From positions 1-64,000 of the forward strand of contig NZ_FUIC01000053.1 of the NCBI RefSeq assembly GCF_900163695.1: 64,000 nt of DNA, read 5' to 3'. Source of the stretch: Gulosibacter sp. 10 (GTDB lineage: Bacteria > Actinomycetota > Actinomycetes > Actinomycetales > Microbacteriaceae). The notes beneath the pieces are model-generated. The model saw nothing but the letters and a program-made list of their open reading frames with translations, did no database searches and was not told where the DNA came from. A program made the translations under genes and the position numbers. Positions 40,287 to 48,158 of this stretch are shown piece by piece. Within the stretch, counting starts at the first letter, position 1; every line of letters starts with the position of its first letter.

Positions 40287-42158
40287 ATGGAGCAGTTCCA
40301 CCACCGCGGATATGTCTCGACGGATCCGAGGATCCTGCCGGCCGAGGGGGTCGGCCTCGATCGCCCCGCGGATGTCCCCGAGGAGCTCGACGTGCTCATC
40401 GTGGGCACCGGCCCGGCGGGCATGATCGCCGCGGCGCAGCTCTCGCGCTTCCCGGCAATCCGCACCCGGATCGTCGAGCGGATGGAGCATCGCCTCGAGA
40501 TCGGCCGCGCGGACGGCATCCAGACCCGATCGGTGGAGACCTTCGACGCGTTCGACTTCGCCGAGGAGATCACCGCCGAGGCCTTCAAGCTCACCGCCAT
40601 GAACTTCTGGGGACCGGACCCCGAGGACCCCGGGCGCATCGTCCACAACGGCTGGGCGCCCGACGACGACCGCGGGATCAGCGAGTACGTGCAGCTCATC
40701 GTGAACCAGACCCGCGTCTACGACTACTTCGAGCGGTACATGCGATGGTCGCCCTCCCGGAGCACGCCCGACTACGGCTACGAGTTCGTCGCCGTCGAGG
40801 AGCACGAGGGCGAGGAGCTGCCGCTGCTCGTCACGCTGCGGCGCACCGCGGGGCCGGATGCCGGGCGGGAGCGCCGCGTGCGCACGAAGTACCTCATCGG
40901 CGCCGACGGGGCGCGCTCGGCGGTGCGCCGCGCGATCGGCCGCAGGCTCGTCGGCGAGCCGCAGAACCAGGCCTGGGGCGTGCTCGACCTCCTCGCCGTC
41001 ACCGATTTCCCGGACATCCGCACGAAGTCGGCGATCGCGAACCGCCACGGCTCGATCCTCGTGATCCCGCGCGAGGGCGGGCACCTCTTCCGCCTCTACG
41101 TGGACATGGGCGAGGTGCCGCCGGGCGGGAGCGACCGCATCCGCGCCATGACGGCCGAGGACGTCATCGCCGTCGCGAAGCGCATCCTCAACCCCTACTC
41201 CCTGAAGGTGAAGGAGGTCGTCTGGTCGACCATCTACGAGGTCAACCACCGCGTGGCCGACGGCTTCGACAACGGCTCGGAGCGGAAGCCGCCGAACGTG
41301 TTCATCGTCGGCGACGCCTGCCACACGCATTCCGCGAAGGCCGGGCAGGGCATGAACGTCTCGATGCAGGACGGCTTCAACCTCGCCTGGAAGATCGCGT
41401 ACGCGCTCTCTGGGCTGGCGGCTCCCGAGCTGCTGCGCACCTACGAGCTCGAGCGCAGGGTCGCGGCCGTGAACCTCATCGAGTTCGACAAGGCCCTCTC
41501 GAGCCGGTACGCCCACGCCGAGGAGGAGGGGACCGAGAAGGAGCTCGAGGAGTTCTACCTGCGGACCATCGAGTTCGCGGCCGGCCACTCCACGGAGTAC
41601 CAGGAGTCGCTCATCACCGAGGGGCCGGAGCACCAGCGGCTCGCCACCGGGTTCCCGCTCGGGAAGCGCTTCAAGTCGGCCCGGGTGATGCGCCGCGCCG
41701 ACGCCTACGACCTCCACCTTGGCCACACCCACGAGGCCGACGGCTGTTTCCGCGTCTACGTCTTCGCGGACCGCGACGGGCTCGCCGCCGACTCCCCGCT
41801 GCGCCGCTGGGCGGACTGGGTGCTCCGATCGCCCGAGTCCCCGGCGAACCGCTACCCGCTGCGCGACGGCACCCGCGACAGCGCCTTCGACATCAAGGTC
41901 GTCTACCAGCAGGCGCTCTCCGAGTTCGCCTTCGACGACGCGCACCCGCTGTTCAAGCCCGAGACGGGCCCCTACCGCCTCCGGGACTATTCGAAGGTCT
42001 TCGCCGTGCTCCCCGAGGAGGACGTCTTCGACCTCCGCGGCATCGACCGCGACGGCGCGGTCGTCGTCGTGCGCCCCGACCAGTACGTCTCGGCCGTCCT
42101 CCCGCTGGCCGATCCGGAAGCCCTCGGACGGTACTTCGACCGGTTCATGGCCGGATGA
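40287..42158 (+). CDS. FAD-dependent aromatic monooxygenase (phenol 2-/3-hydroxybenzoate 4-monooxygenase-like)
   Basis: Class A flavoprotein hydroxylase (623 residues). FAD site GTGPAGMIAAAQLSRFP from residue 40, the DG motif in KYLIGADGARSAVRRAIG, the GD motif in NVFIVGDACHTHSAKAGQGM, and a C-terminal thioredoxin-fold domain with the phenol-hydroxylase dimerisation region (RLRDYSKVFAVLPEEDVF). It should hydroxylate a phenol or hydroxybenzoate with NADPH and O2. It is closest in layout to MobA-type 3-hydroxybenzoate 4-hydroxylases. Divergent from its likely transporter and followed by an SDR gene after 44 bp. Confidence 0.92.
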   Translation: MEQFHHRGYVSTDPRILPAEGVGLDRPADVPEELDVLIVGTGPAGMIAAAQLSRFPAIRTRIVERMEHRLEIGRADGIQTRSVETFDAFDFAEEITAEAFKLTAMNFWGPDPEDPGRIVHNGWAPDDDRGISEYVQLIVNQTRVYDYFERYMRWSPSRSTPDYGYEFVAVEEHEGEELPLLVTLRRTAGPDAGRERRVRTKYLIGADGARSAVRRAIGRRLVGEPQNQAWGVLDLLAVTDFPDIRTKSAIANRHGSILVIPREGGHLFRLYVDMGEVPPGGSDRIRAMTAEDVIAVAKRILNPYSLKVKEVVWSTIYEVNHRVADGFDNGSERKPPNVFIVGDACHTHSAKAGQGMNVSMQDGFNLAWKIAYALSGLAAPELLRTYELERRVAAVNLIEFDKALSSRYAHAEEEGTEKELEEFYLRTIEFAAGHSTEYQESLITEGPEHQRLATGFPLGKRFKSARVMRRADAYDLHLGHTHEADGCFRVYVFADRDGLAADSPLRRWADWVLRSPESPANRYPLRDGTRDSAFDIKVVYQQALSEFAFDDAHPLFKPETGPYRLRDYSKVFAVLPEEDVFDLRGIDRDGAVVVVRPDQYVSAVLPLADPEALGRYFDRFMAG

Positions 42159-42202
42159 CCCCTCGGGCGCGACGCCCGGGATCTCGAGAAAGGAACACGA
42201 AC

Positions 42203-42943
42203 ATGACCGCAGCATCCGCATTCGCACCGGACCTCTTCGCCGACAGGACGGTGCTGGTCACCGGCGGGACCTCGGGCATCGGGCTCGCGACCGCCGCGGC
42301 CTTCGCCCGGCTCGGCGCCCGGGTGGTGGCCATCGGCCTCGGCGCCGACCGCGCCGCGGTCCCGGAGGACGTCGAGCTCGACGTCCGCGAGGTGGACGTG
42401 ACCGATGACGCCGCCCTGCGCCGCGTCGTCGACGGACTCGACCGGCTCGACGTGCTCGTGCCCGCCGCCGGCATCAGCCTCGGCGACCGGGAGCTCGAGT
42501 GGGAGGCCTTCAACGCGGTGCTCGCGGTGCAGCTGCAGGCGGTCTACCGCATCGCGCAGCTCGCGCATCCGCTGCTCCGCGAGTCCGCCGGCGCGATCGT
42601 GACCATCGCGTCCATGTACTCGTACTTCGGCGGCGGCTCCCGCGCCGCTTACTCGACGGCCAAGGGCGGCGTCGTGCAGCTCACGAAGTCGCTCGCCGAG
42701 GCGTGGGCGCCCGACGGCATCCGCGTCAACGCGGTGGCCCCGGGCTGGATCGACACTCCCCTGCTCGCGACGATCGACGACCCGGCGGTGCGCGAGCGCC
42801 TGCTCTCGCGCACGCCCCTCGCCCGTTTCGGGGATGCGGACGAGGTCGGCCAGGCCATCGCGTTCCTCGCCTCCGGTGCGGCCTCGTTCGTGACGGGCAC
42901 CGTGCTGCCCGTGGACGGCGGCTACCTCACCGTGGGGATCTGA
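42203..42943 (+). CDS. SDR-family oxidoreductase
   Basis: Classical short-chain dehydrogenase (246 residues). Cofactor motif VTGGTSGIGLATAAAF (19-34), PAAGIS at 87, catalytic Ser137, Tyr150 and Lys154 in AAYSTAKGG, and PGWIDTPL after the active site. ATG 42203 has AAAGGA. It forms a two-gene unit with the hydroxylase and could oxidise a dihydrodiol or a side-chain alcohol of the same substrate. Its stop is followed within 13 bp by copy B of the dispersed repeat. Confidence 0.92.
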   Translation: MTAASAFAPDLFADRTVLVTGGTSGIGLATAAAFARLGARVVAIGLGADRAAVPEDVELDVREVDVTDDAALRRVVDGLDRLDVLVPAAGISLGDRELEWEAFNAVLAVQLQAVYRIAQLAHPLLRESAGAIVTIASMYSYFGGGSRAAYSTAKGGVVQLTKSLAEAWAPDGIRVNAVAPGWIDTPLLATIDDPAVRERLLSRTPLARFGDADEVGQAIAFLASGAASFVTGTVLPVDGGYLTVGI

Positions 42944-42955
42944 CCCCGCGCACGC

Positions 42956-43065
42956 GAACGCGCCCGGCCGGATCCGAGATCCGGCCGGGCGCGTCGTTCC
43001 CGATGCGAATGGGGCGCAGAGCCCGGATATACGGTCCTGAGCGCTATACGCATCCGGAACGGCAG
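42956..43065. repeat. Dispersed 110-bp repeat, copy B (with terminator hairpin)
   Basis: Second copy of the element at 35079-35187, about seven differences in 110 bp. Terminator stem GCCCGGCCGG (42962-42971) with CCGGCCGGGC (42981-42990); palindrome from GTTCCCGATGCG to CGCATCCGGAAC. In this copy inner bases change to GGCGC...GCGC where copy A has TCA...TGA, so pairing is kept though the sequence differs. It separates the convergent SDR and YkvI-like genes. Confidence 0.9.
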
Positions 43066-43073
43066 CCCGGCGG

Positions 43074-43126
43074 CTGCTCCAGCCGGGCGGCTGCTCCTGC
43101 CCGGCGACCTACTCCTGCCCGGCGGC
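43074..43126 (-). repeat. Decaying 18-bp tandem repeat over a stop codon
   Basis: On the minus strand GCCGCCGGGCAGGAGTAG (43126-43109) is followed by GTCGCCGGGCAGGAGCAG and by a 17-bp degenerate copy. The TAG stop of the YkvI-like gene is the last codon of the first unit; the later copies have CAG there. Confidence 0.8.
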
Positions 43127-44278
43127 CGGCTCGGCCTCGACGGCCGGGTCCTCGAGCGGGGTGCGGCGCGCGATGCGCCAGACGACCTTGATGATCATGA
43201 GCACGAGCAGGCCGATGCCCACGTAGCCGTTGATGACGTACACGAGGTTCACCATCTCGTCGAACGGCAGGATGAGGCCGACGACGGTGCCCAGCGCGGC
43301 CAGGACGAGCGTCATGCGCTTGAACTTGCGGCTGCTGTCCGAGAAGAACCGCGAGGACACCGTCCAGAGCAGCGGTACCGCGGTGGTGTAGATGCCCGCG
43401 AGGATCATGACCGAGATGATCGCCGCGATGACCGGGCCGATCGTGCCGGCCATCACGAGCATGGGGATCTGCGCGTCGTAGACCTCGCCGATGTTCGCGA
43501 GCAGCCCCAGCCCGACCAGCATGCAGGAGATCGAGAAGAGCACGCCGCCGGAGACGCCGCCGGCGGATGCCTCGGCGCGGTTCCGCGCGTTCTTGCCGAG
43601 CGCCACCAGGAAGGCCGCGAGCCACAGCATGCAGAAGCCGACGTAGGACAGCCCCGACAGGAACCAGTTCGACGAGGCCTGCGTGACGTCGAGCGTGGGC
43701 AGGAGCGCGTTGCCCGCGGCGATGCCGTCCGGGTTGCGGAGGATGCCGTAGACGCCCAGCGCCACCGCCGCGATGACGATGATCGGGCCGATCTTGCCGA
43801 TGATGTCGACGAGGTTCTTCAGCCCGAACCACACCGTCAGGCCGACCACGACGGCCAGCCCGACCCCGCCGATGTACTTCGAGAGTCCGTACTGCTCCTC
43901 GAACACGGCGCCGGCGCCGGAGACCATCACCGTGTAGCTGAGGAAGACGAACAGCACGGAGAAGTAGTCGAAGAACGTGCCGAGGTACTTGCCGCCGTAG
44001 TAGCGGAACACCTCGGAGGGCCGCTCGTACTGCTTCGCGTGGCCGACCCGGAAGAACTCCACCGAGACGAAGCTGATGAGCACCAGCACGAGCAGCCCGG
44101 TGCCGAAGATGCCCCAGTACCCGTAGGAGGTGAAGTACTGCATGATCTCCTGGCCGGTGGCGTATCCCGAGCCGATGAGGAACGCGAGGATCGCCCCCGC
44201 GTAGGTGAAGATGCGGAGGAGGCTGCCCTTCTCCTTGGTGACCAGTCGAATGCTCTTGGTGACCGGCGCGTTCGCCAT
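43109..44278 (-). CDS. YkvI-family membrane transporter
   Basis: A 389-residue integral membrane protein with about ten or eleven hydrophobic segments and a LeuT/APC-like start (YAGAILAFLIGSGYATGQEI in helix 1). It matches the poorly characterised YkvI group. Being the last gene of the sarcosine operon, 119 bp after purU, it may move sarcosine, glycine, serine or a betaine. ATG 44278 has GGAGA. The last codons (AGQE) and stop lie in a tandem repeat, so C-terminal length may vary between strains. Confidence 0.85.
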   Translation of the reverse strand: MANAPVTKSIRLVTKEKGSLLRIFTYAGAILAFLIGSGYATGQEIMQYFTSYGYWGIFGTGLLVLVLISFVSVEFFRVGHAKQYERPSEVFRYYGGKYLGTFFDYFSVLFVFLSYTVMVSGAGAVFEEQYGLSKYIGGVGLAVVVGLTVWFGLKNLVDIIGKIGPIIVIAAVALGVYGILRNPDGIAAGNALLPTLDVTQASSNWFLSGLSYVGFCMLWLAAFLVALGKNARNRAEASAGGVSGGVLFSISCMLVGLGLLANIGEVYDAQIPMLVMAGTIGPVIAAIISVMILAGIYTTAVPLLWTVSSRFFSDSSRKFKRMTLVLAALGTVVGLILPFDEMVNLVYVINGYVGIGLLVLMIIKVVWRIARRTPLEDPAVEAEPAAGQE

Positions 44279-44397
44279 GTGATCTCCTTTGATCCACGTA
44301 GTGGCCGTCGTCGTGCGGCCTGTTCGGTTCGGTCTCCGGGCTAGTCGCCCGGAGCCGGTGCGGGTGCGGGGTGAAGTCGGTGGGGGCTCGGGCCGCC

Positions 44398-45300
44398 TCA
44401 GGTGAAGACGACGGTGCGCCGGCCCCGGATGAGGATGCGGTGCTCGCAGTGCCAGCGCACGGCGCGAGAGAGCGCGAGCGCCTCGGCGTCCTGACCGAGC
44501 GTCGCCAGCGTGCGCGGGTCGGCGGCGTGGTTCACCCGCAGGATCTCCTGCTCGATGATGGGCCCCTCGTCGAGATCCGCGGTGACGTAGTGCGCGGTGG
44601 CGCCGATGAGCTTCACGCCGCGCTCGTACGCCTGCTGGTACGGGCGGCCGCCCTTGAAGCCCGGCAGGAAGGAGTGGTGGATGTTGATCGCGCGGCCGAA
44701 CAGCTCCTGCGCCAGCTCGTCCGAGAGCACCTGCATGTAGCGCGCCAGCACGACGAGATCGGCGTCGTACTCCTCGATGAGCTCGCGCAGGCGGTCCTCC
44801 GCCTCGGGCTTGGTGTCGTTCGTGACGGGCACGACGTGATAGGGCAGGCCGGTGGCCTCGGCCATCGAGCGGAGGTCCTCGTGGTTCGAGACCACGGCGA
44901 CGATGTCGCCCCCGAGGGTGCCGCCCCGCCAGCGGAACAGCAGGTCGTTCAGGCAGTGGGCGGCCTTCGACACCATCACGAGGATGCGCGTGCGGCGGGG
45001 CGCGTGGAAGGCGAACTCCATGCCGAAGCGGTCGGCCACCTCCTGGAACTCGCGCTCGAGGGCGGCCACGGCGATCTCGTCGTCCGCGGTGAAGGAGGTG
45101 CGCAGGTGGAAGACGTCGTTGTAGGCGTCGTCGAACTGGTGGTGCTCCTCGATGTTGCAGCCGCGCTCGTAGAGGAACACCGTCACGGCCTGCACGATGC
45201 CCGCCGCCTGCGGGCAGTGGAGCGTGAGCACGTGCGGCTGCGGCTTCCCGGAGCCCTCGCGGGCGGGGAGCGGAACGGTGGTGGAAGCGGTCGATGTCAC
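44398..45300 (-). CDS. purU: Formyltetrahydrofolate deformylase
   Basis: Hydrolyses 10-formyl-THF to formate and THF (300 residues). N-terminal ACT domain (HVLTLHCPQAAGIVQAVTVF) and formyltransferase domain with NIHHSFLPGFKGGRPYQQAY, GATAHYVTADLDEGPIIEQE: the catalytic Asn, His and Asp are present. GTG 45300 is chosen for the AGGAG upstream. In the sarcosine operon it recycles THF and drains excess one-carbon units as formate. PurU is a regular companion of soxBDAG in proteobacteria as well. Confidence 0.95.
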   Translation of the reverse strand: MTSTASTTVPLPAREGSGKPQPHVLTLHCPQAAGIVQAVTVFLYERGCNIEEHHQFDDAYNDVFHLRTSFTADDEIAVAALEREFQEVADRFGMEFAFHAPRRTRILVMVSKAAHCLNDLLFRWRGGTLGGDIVAVVSNHEDLRSMAEATGLPYHVVPVTNDTKPEAEDRLRELIEEYDADLVVLARYMQVLSDELAQELFGRAINIHHSFLPGFKGGRPYQQAYERGVKLIGATAHYVTADLDEGPIIEQEILRVNHAADPRTLATLGQDAEALALSRAVRWHCEHRILIRGRRTVVFT

Positions 45301-45355
45301 GGGGACTCCTGGGGTCGTGGTCCGGTGGTTCGGGTCGGATGCCCGGATGGGCGGC

Positions 45356-46162
45356 TCATTCCGCGTCGGCGGCGACGCGTCCCGCCGGTGCCGGCTTCGG
45401 CAGGGTGTTGAAGGTGAAGACATGCCGGCCGGCGACCAGGGAGCGCGCCGCCTCGGGCAGCTCCGCGAGCTCCTGCTCCAGCTCGGCGCGCAGCTCGAGC
45501 GGGTCGAAGCTGCCCAGCAGCCGGCGGTGCGAGCGATGCCGGAGCATGCCCATCGAGGAGCCGACGCCGATGCGCATGCCGATGCGGGCGAGGCGCGCGA
45601 GGCTCACCCGCGCCGGGGTCCCGAGCCACAGCGGCAGCTCGATGCCGGCCGCCGATGCCGCGCGGACGAATCCCGCGACGGCGGGCGCGTCGAAGCACAT
45701 CTGCGTGATCGCGAAGTCGGCGAGCGGCGCCTTCTGCGAGAGCAGGCGGATGCCCGCCTCGACGTCGAAGGCCGGGTGCCCCTCCGGGTAGGCCGCGACG
45801 CCGAGCCGGAACCGGTCGCCGCTGCGCTCCCGGATGGCCTCGAGCAGCTCGCCGCCGTCCGCGAACGGGCTCTCGCCGCGATCGTGGTCGCCGCCGATCA
45901 CGAAGAGCGCCCGCACCGGGGAGTCCTCGAGCCGCACGAGGAGCTCGGACAGCTCCTCGCGGCTGCGGAGCGCCCCGGCCGGCAGGTGCGGGATCGCGTC
46001 GAATCCCGCCGCGGCCAGGGCGAGCACGGTGCTCGCGGTCTCCTCGAGCGTCTGCTTCGGCAGCGCCGTGACGCTCACGGCTGCACCGGGCTCGAGCGAC
46101 CGGACGGCGCGGTCGACGATGTCGACCGCGGGTACGAGCTCGAATCGCTGCCGGCTCAGCAT
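45356..46162 (-). CDS. Methylenetetrahydrofolate reductase-like protein
   Basis: TIM-barrel flavoprotein related to MetF (268 residues). AVSVTALPKQTLEETASTVL, ALFVIGGDHDRGESPFADGG, DFAITQMCFDAPAVAGFV and FTFNTLPK fit the family, but it is shorter than MetF and diverged, as are versions found in demethylation gene sets. It may reduce methylene-THF or act on a related C1 carrier. The start overlaps sdaA by 7 bases, so translation is coupled. A second, canonical MetF would be expected elsewhere in the genome. Confidence 0.85.
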   Translation of the reverse strand: MLSRQRFELVPAVDIVDRAVRSLEPGAAVSVTALPKQTLEETASTVLALAAAGFDAIPHLPAGALRSREELSELLVRLEDSPVRALFVIGGDHDRGESPFADGGELLEAIRERSGDRFRLGVAAYPEGHPAFDVEAGIRLLSQKAPLADFAITQMCFDAPAVAGFVRAASAAGIELPLWLGTPARVSLARLARIGMRIGVGSSMGMLRHRSHRRLLGSFDPLELRAELEQELAELPEAARSLVAGRHVFTFNTLPKPAPAGRVAADAE

Positions 46163-47544
46163 CGGATCATGCTCACGTTGAGGGCGAGGCCGCCCTCGGC
46201 GGTCTCCTTATACTTGTGGCTCATGTCCTTGCCGGTCTCCCGCATCGTCTTGATGGCCATGTCGAGCGACACGTGGTGCACGCCGTCCGAGCGGACCGCC
46301 ATCCGCGCCGCCGTCACCGCCTTGACGGAGGCGACGGCGTTGCGCTCGATGCAGGGGATCTGCACGAGGCCGTTGATGGGGTCGCACGTGAGTCCGAGAT
46401 TGTGCTCGATGCCGATCTCGGCGGCGTACTCGACCTGCTCGGGAGTGCCCCCGAGCACCTCGGCCAGCGCTCCCGCCGCCATGGAGCAGGCGGAGCCCAC
46501 CTCGCCCTGGCAGCCGACCTCGGCGCCGGAGATGGAGGCGTTCTTCTTGAAGAGCGTGCCGATCGCGGCCGCGACGAGCAAGAAGCGGATGACCCCGTCC
46601 TCGTCCGCTCCCGGTACGAAGCGCGTGTAGTAGTCGAGCACGGCGGGGATGATCCCGGCGGCCCCGTTGGTCGGGGCGGTGACCACCCGCCCGCCCGCCG
46701 CGTTCTCCTCGTTGACCGCCAGCGCGGCGAGCGTGACCCACTCCATGGCGTGCAGGGGGTCGTTCGTGTGCCCGGCCTCGATGAGCTGCTCGAGCTGCGC
46801 CTTCGCGCGTCGACGGACGCTGAGGCCGCCCGGCAGCACGCCGCCGTTGCGGGTGCCGTTGTCGATGCACTCGCGCATCACCTCCCAGATCTGCAGGATT
46901 CCGGTGCGGACCTCGTCCTCGCTCCGCGCGACGAGCTCGTTCTCGAGCATGATGTCGCTGATGCGCTTGCCCGTCCGCGCCGCGATCTCGAGGAGCTCCG
47001 CGCCGGAGTCGAAGGGGTGGGGGATGGCGGCGTCGTCCTCGGCGGCCACGGCCTCGACCGTCTCATCGGTCTCGGCCTCGTCGACGACGAACCCGCCGCC
47101 GATCGAGTAGTACTCGCGGCGGTCGAGCAGCGAGCCCTCCCGGTCGTAGGCGTCGAAGCGCATGCCGTTCGGGTGGAAGTCGAGCCGCTCCCCCAGGTTG
47201 AGCACGACGTCCCGCTTGAGCTCGAAGTCGATCTCGTGCGTGCCGCCCAGGAGGAGGTCCCCGGCCTCCTTCGACTCCTCGAAGCGCCGGGTGGCCTCCT
47301 CCGGATCGACCGTCTCGGGCTCCTCCCCGAGCAGGCCGAGCACGACGGCCTTGACGGTACCGTGGCCCTCACCGGTCAGCGCGAGCGAGCCGAACAGGTG
47401 CGTCTCGATCCTGCCGACGCGGTCGAGCTCGTCCCGGTCGCGCAGGCGCTGGACGAACGTGACCGCCGCCCGCATCGGGCCCACGGTGTGCGAGCTCGAG
47501 GGGCCGATGCCGATCTTGAACAGGTCGAAGGTACCGAGGGCCAC
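46156..47544 (-). CDS. sdaA: L-serine ammonia-lyase (iron-sulfur)
   Basis: Converts serine to pyruvate and ammonia using a [4Fe-4S] cluster (462 residues, single chain with beta and alpha domains). GIGPSSSHTVGPMRAAVTF at residues 11-29 is the substrate loop; cluster cysteines lie in GCQGEVGSACSMAAG and LTCDPINGLVQIPCIERN. The protein ends in a cysteine (SMIRC), as in enzymes where the C-terminal Cys enters the active site. GTG 47544 lies 2 bp after the soxG stop, with GGAG 9 bases upstream. It completes the route sarcosine - glycine - serine - pyruvate. Confidence 0.95.
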   Translation of the reverse strand: MALGTFDLFKIGIGPSSSHTVGPMRAAVTFVQRLRDRDELDRVGRIETHLFGSLALTGEGHGTVKAVVLGLLGEEPETVDPEEATRRFEESKEAGDLLLGGTHEIDFELKRDVVLNLGERLDFHPNGMRFDAYDREGSLLDRREYYSIGGGFVVDEAETDETVEAVAAEDDAAIPHPFDSGAELLEIAARTGKRISDIMLENELVARSEDEVRTGILQIWEVMRECIDNGTRNGGVLPGGLSVRRRAKAQLEQLIEAGHTNDPLHAMEWVTLAALAVNEENAAGGRVVTAPTNGAAGIIPAVLDYYTRFVPGADEDGVIRFLLVAAAIGTLFKKNASISGAEVGCQGEVGSACSMAAGALAEVLGGTPEQVEYAAEIGIEHNLGLTCDPINGLVQIPCIERNAVASVKAVTAARMAVRSDGVHHVSLDMAIKTMRETGKDMSHKYKETAEGGLALNVSMIRC

Positions 47545-47546
47545 GG

Positions 47547-48158
47547 TCAGACTCCGCGGGTGGCGGGGTAGGCGAGCGGGTCGCGCACCGCGTCCAGCAG
47601 CCATTCGGCGACGTGCCTCGCGAACGTGGTGCGGAACACCAGCTCGACCCGGCTCGCGTCCTCGGAGCGGTTGACGTAGAGCACCACGGCCTGCGTGAGC
47701 AGTCCCTGCAGCGAGGCGCCGCGCGGGAACGCCTCCGGCCCGAGGTCGAGCGCGGTGCCCTTGCTCAGGAGCCCCCTGGCGTCGCCGTCGACCAGCAGCG
47801 AGACGAAGTGCCCCGACTGGTCCGTGACGGCGCCGTGGGCGCCGAGCGCGGCGCGCAGGTCGCCCTCGAGGGCCGCGGACCGGCTCGGGTCCGCGACGAG
47901 CCATTCGTCGGGGCCGATCCAGTGGACGCTCAGGCCCGCCGCGGTGGTGACGGATTCGTGCACGCCCGGCAGCGCGGCGCCGAGCACGCCGGCCACGGCC
48001 TCCGCCGCCCCGGCTTCGGGCGCCACCCGCAGGTTGAGGTGGGTGGTCAGGGGCAGCGGGATGAGACGGACGGGGCCGTCGACCGCGGCGAGGCGGTCCG
48101 TGTAGGGTGCGAGGGCTCCACGAGCCCGCAGCGGGGTGGTCACAGCAGCGTTAGCCAT
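47547..48158 (-). CDS. soxG: Sarcosine oxidase gamma subunit
   Basis: Small subunit of heterotetrameric sarcosine oxidase (203 residues), GcvT-like fold. LTTHLNLRVAPEAGAAEAVA, LSVHWIGPDEWLVADPSRSA, TDQSGHFVSLLVDGDARGLL and the C-terminal FRTTFARHVAEWLLDAVRD are typical. It caps the folate-binding region of the alpha subunit. Start overlaps soxA by 8 bases, with its GGAAGGAG inside soxA. Confidence 0.93.
   Translation of the reverse strand: MANAAVTTPLRARGALAPYTDRLAAVDGPVRLIPLPLTTHLNLRVAPEAGAAEAVAGVLGAALPGVHESVTTAAGLSVHWIGPDEWLVADPSRSAALEGDLRAALGAHGAVTDQSGHFVSLLVDGDARGLLSKGTALDLGPEAFPRGASLQGLLTQAVVLYVNRSEDASRVELVFRTTFARHVAEWLLDAVRDPLAYPATRGV

Noticed and set aside
37623-42227. A stop-free minus-strand frame of more than 1,500 codons
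   Set aside because: Only its last 366 codons (the zinc dehydrogenase, from ATG 38723) look like a protein. The rest is antisense or out of frame to the MFS and hydroxylase genes and is arginine/histidine-rich, as expected from GC-rich DNA without stops.
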